The position numbers and the translations under genes are program-made. DNA of 32,456 bases, taken from Pelagophyceae sp. CCMP2097 (taxonomy: Eukaryota; Sar; Pelagophyceae). The stretch is from NCBI GenBank assembly GCA_026770575.1, contig MU657396.1, positions 22,325 through 54,780 on the forward strand, given 5' to 3'. This document shows, piece after piece, positions 30,455 through 32,456 of the stretch; the stretch's first letter is position 1, and each line of letters opens with the position of its first letter. The notes below the pieces were generated by a model. The model did no database searches and had not been told where the DNA came from. It saw nothing but the letters and a program-made list of their open reading frames with translations.

Positions 30455-31732
30455 ATTGCGGCAATTAGTGATCGTTTTAAAGCAACCGATAAAGCGAGAA
30501 GTGGTCCGGCACGATTAGTTTATCATAAGGTTATTCCCACGTCCGGTAGTTCATTTAAAGCCGGAGAAACATGTCGTATAAAATTACCTTCAAATAAGAT
30601 TGCATCGTATGTAGATATTGCTTCTTCATTTTTCTCAACAGATGTTAAAAGTTCAACTACTTGTAAATTATCAAGTCTTGGGTGTTGTGGGTTTTTCAGT
30701 TCCGTAGCTTTAAGGAATCAAGGATCACAACTTTCTCAAATCAATAACTATCCAGTTTATCGCAATCTTCACCACAAAAATGGTCAAGTTTCGAAAGAAT
30801 ATATGAGAGGTGATGGAAATATAATGCATGGCATGCATGATGCTGTTAATGGGCGGGAACTAACCGCAAATGAGACATATTCATTCACAGAACCTTTAAG
30901 CAATCTTGTTGGTTCTTTTTTCGGTAATGGTACATATATTCCCCTTTTCTCATCCGACTCATTGGAGGTCGATTTAGTTGCGGGTGTGTGCTCGTACAAT
31001 TTTTCTCACCTTGTCAAAAATCTCGATGGAACAACAGCCAATTCAGTACAAGCTGGCATCGCACAAGTGAGCCATGATTCTGATGATTCTGGTCTATTGT
31101 TTTCGAACGTCGTTCTTTACTTAGCAATTGTTGAGTGTGCTCCGGAGGTGGATAACCAAATTATAAGCACTCACGATGGTATTTATAAGTATCTGGCAGT
31201 GAATACAACATCTTTTGTTTCTACTATCCCGATGAGTTCGCAGACACATGTGTTTAATCTTGGAGCATCGATGTCGAGTGTTAATTCAATTAATATCGTT
31301 CTCTCGAATCAATATCCACGATACAAGCATCAGTTTCAAACCTCTGAGAAAAACAAACTGATCAAAGCCACTGTTTTCATCGATGGTACACCAATGATGA
31401 TCTCAGGAGGTATTTTAGCAAAATCCAGCGCTATCAACAAAAGTTTTGCTCGAATTGCATCACATCATTTAAGCGATTTAAGTATTTATTCGAGTGATAC
31501 AATCACGGAATACGAAGAAAGGTCTTATATTATTTCACTTGATATGGAGTCGATGATAGGGAAAAGTGAATCGTTACGTTCTGGCATCAACATTAGTTCG
31601 TGTATTTTAACAATAGAACTTGAATTTTCAGAACCAACTATTGAGATTTTGACGGTGACTTCGTTCGTAAATTATGATGCGCTTATATCATTAGATTTAA
31701 CGACTACGAGAACTTTTGAGTTATCTGTTTGA
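30455..31732 (+). CDS. Major capsid protein, E3 copy, start codon unclear
   Basis: The frame is open from 30452 to TGA 31730 (about 425 codons). Similarity to the E1 and E2 MCPs begins at ISDRFKAT (30464 on), but no ATG precedes it in frame: the first is at 30803, deep in the domain. ATT at 30455 stands where ATG would be expected. Blocks: GSSFKAGETCRIKLP, GCCGFFSSVAL, YIPLFSSDSLEVDLVAG, and a long second half with SILTIELEF-like strands. Otherwise undamaged. Probable double jelly-roll MCP forming the icosahedral shell. Confidence 0.7.
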   Translation: MAAISDRFKATDKARSGPARLVYHKVIPTSGSSFKAGETCRIKLPSNKIASYVDIASSFFSTDVKSSTTCKLSSLGCCGFFSSVALRNQGSQLSQINNYPVYRNLHHKNGQVSKEYMRGDGNIMHGMHDAVNGRELTANETYSFTEPLSNLVGSFFGNGTYIPLFSSDSLEVDLVAGVCSYNFSHLVKNLDGTTANSVQAGIAQVSHDSDDSGLLFSNVVLYLAIVECAPEVDNQIISTHDGIYKYLAVNTTSFVSTIPMSSQTHVFNLGASMSSVNSINIVLSNQYPRYKHQFQTSEKNKLIKATVFIDGTPMMISGGILAKSSAINKSFARIASHHLSDLSIYSSDTITEYEERSYIISLDMESMIGKSESLRSGINISSCILTIELEFSEPTIEILTVTSFVNYDALISLDLTTTRTFELSV

Positions 31733-31771
31733 TCTGTTTGATTTTTTTTAAAAAAAAAAAAGTTATTATGT

Positions 31772-31951
31772 ATGAAGATTGTTTTAATTGTTTATGATTT
31801 TATTGATTATACCTTTGTATTGATAGGGTTTAAATATTTTAACACGTTTAAAGAATTAATTGAATCAACTCACGGTTTTTTTTCATACAACGATATATAC
31901 CGTTTGGCATTGGAAAAAAATTTGTTTAAAATTAAAAGAACAAACAGATGA
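31772..31951 (+). CDS. Small hypothetical protein
   Basis: 59 codons from ATG 31772, between MCP and ATPase. Begins MKIVLIVYDFIDYTFVLIGF, hydrophobic, then STHGFFSYNDIYRLALEKNL, which looks like a small helical unit, and a basic end. Unrecognised, but open and well placed in the gene row. Confidence 0.45.
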   Translation: MKIVLIVYDFIDYTFVLIGFKYFNTFKELIESTHGFFSYNDIYRLALEKNLFKIKRTNR

Positions 31952-31977
31952 ATTTAAAAAAAAAAAGAATAACTTAT

Positions 31978-32456
31978 ATGATTATAGAAGAGATTGTAAA
32001 CAAAAAAATGGATGTAGATATAATTAAACAGTGTGTAGACAATAAATTACAACATTATGACAAGAAGAGCAACAAACATGTAGATGCTAAATGGATCGAC
32101 GAAACTCCTTTTTTCAACAAAAACAATGTTTGTTTATTCAGTGGGGCGTGTGGGAGTGGTAAAACCACGCTGGCTATATCTTTGATCACCTCGATGAAAC
32201 ACAGAGTATATGCTGGTGTATTCGATCACATTCTGGTTTGCTGTCCGCCTTCTACCCTCTCATCGTTGGGTGATAATGATCCTTTTAAAGACCTTGATCC
32301 TTCAAAAATTTATGATACATTTGATGAAACATTTTTAAACGATGCTTATGAATTATTGTTATCAACAAGCCTTGAAAAGAAAGATGTGCTGTTATTTATA
32401 GACGACGCTGCTAATAATTTAAAAGATAAAAAATTAACGAACGTTTTTTCAAACAT
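31978..32456 (+). CDS. A32-like genome packaging ATPase, cut by window end
   Basis: ATG 31978; 159 codons visible, no damage. Walker A GACGSGKT at residues 56-63, a strand ILVCCPPS, a conserved P-F-x-D block (NDPFKDLDP), and Walker B VLLFIDD (Asp 142-143). Matches the FtsK/HerA-type packaging ATPases of Polintons and virophages, which move DNA into the capsid. The C-terminal third is outside the window. Intact here, while the E1 copy (7413-8046) is broken. Confidence 0.9.
   Translation, partial: MIIEEIVNKKMDVDIIKQCVDNKLQHYDKKSNKHVDAKWIDETPFFNKNNVCLFSGACGSGKTTLAISLITSMKHRVYAGVFDHILVCCPPSTLSSLGDNDPFKDLDPSKIYDTFDETFLNDAYELLLSTSLEKKDVLLFIDDAANNLKDKKLTNVFSN

Larger units (their letters stand above)
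21840..32456. mobile_element. Element E3: Polinton-like virus, right part outside the window
   Basis: Begins with an AT-rich TIR related to that of E1 and holds the same core genes in a different order (orphan pair, lipase, T5orf172, fibre, penton, small protein, MCP, ATPase). Fewer mutations per gene than E1. The replication gene and right TIR must lie beyond the window. The exact outer end is uncertain by about 20 bases. Confidence 0.8.

Noticed and set aside
1484..32456. A ciliate-like genetic code with TAA/TAG as sense codons
   Set aside because: Frameshifts accompany many stops, TGA also interrupts frames (lipase, polymerase), and E1 and E2 have their stops at different codons; decay explains this better.

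Overview
The window looks like a piece of a eukaryotic, probably protist or algal, nuclear genome. GC-rich host-like DNA (1-280, parts of 281-660, 18163-19257, 14577-15939) surrounds AT-rich DNA virus-like DNA. The viral parts carry the morphogenesis set of the Polinton / Polinton-like virus (PLV) / virophage world: a double-jelly-roll-type major capsid protein (MCP), a penton-type minor capsid protein, an A32/FtsK-HerA-type packaging ATPase, a protein-primed-type family B DNA polymerase fused to a helicase, long terminal inverted repeats (TIRs), and fibre-like proteins. The host cannot be named from the sequence. Most viral genes carry stops or frameshifts, so these are endogenous, decaying copies.

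Layout. (1) 1-280: GC-rich flank ending in two tandem copies of a tRNA 3'-half-like sequence. (2) Element E1, about 281-19107, bounded by an inverted repeat of about 1.1 kb. Left to right: a PolB/SF1 helicase/GIY-YIG gene broken by a MITE (2375-2957), small genes, a T5orf172-type gene, a broken ATPase, an acidic protein, a class 3 lipase (minus strand), penton, a small hydrophobic protein, MCP, a very long fibre gene split by a GC-rich transposon (14577-15939), and a convergent pair of orphan genes next to the right TIR. A second, left-truncated MITE copy sits in the right TIR. (3) Element E2, 19258 to about 21838: a fragment with the end of penton, the small hydrophobic gene, MCP and the start of the fibre gene, diverged from E1. 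(4) Element E3, from about 21840 to past the window end: a TIR related to that of E1, the same orphan pair, a lipase, a T5orf172-type gene, a collagen/LamG fibre gene, penton, a small basic-hydrophobic protein, MCP and an ATPase that is open to the window edge.

How the genes fit together. The polymerase-helicase would copy the genome from its inverted-repeat ends. MCP and penton would form the capsid, the ATPase would fill it, and the small hydrophobic protein sits where membrane- or core-associated virion proteins lie in related viruses. The collagen/lectin/coiled fibre proteins are probable host-attachment structures, and the lipase may act in entry or exit. I saw no integrase and no adenain-type protease in E1, which spans both TIRs. 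Functional statements about whole particles are inferred from family knowledge; reading frames, motifs, inverted repeats and insertion boundaries are read from the sequence. Three nested mobile-element events, with TA target duplications, are precise enough to define ends to the base.
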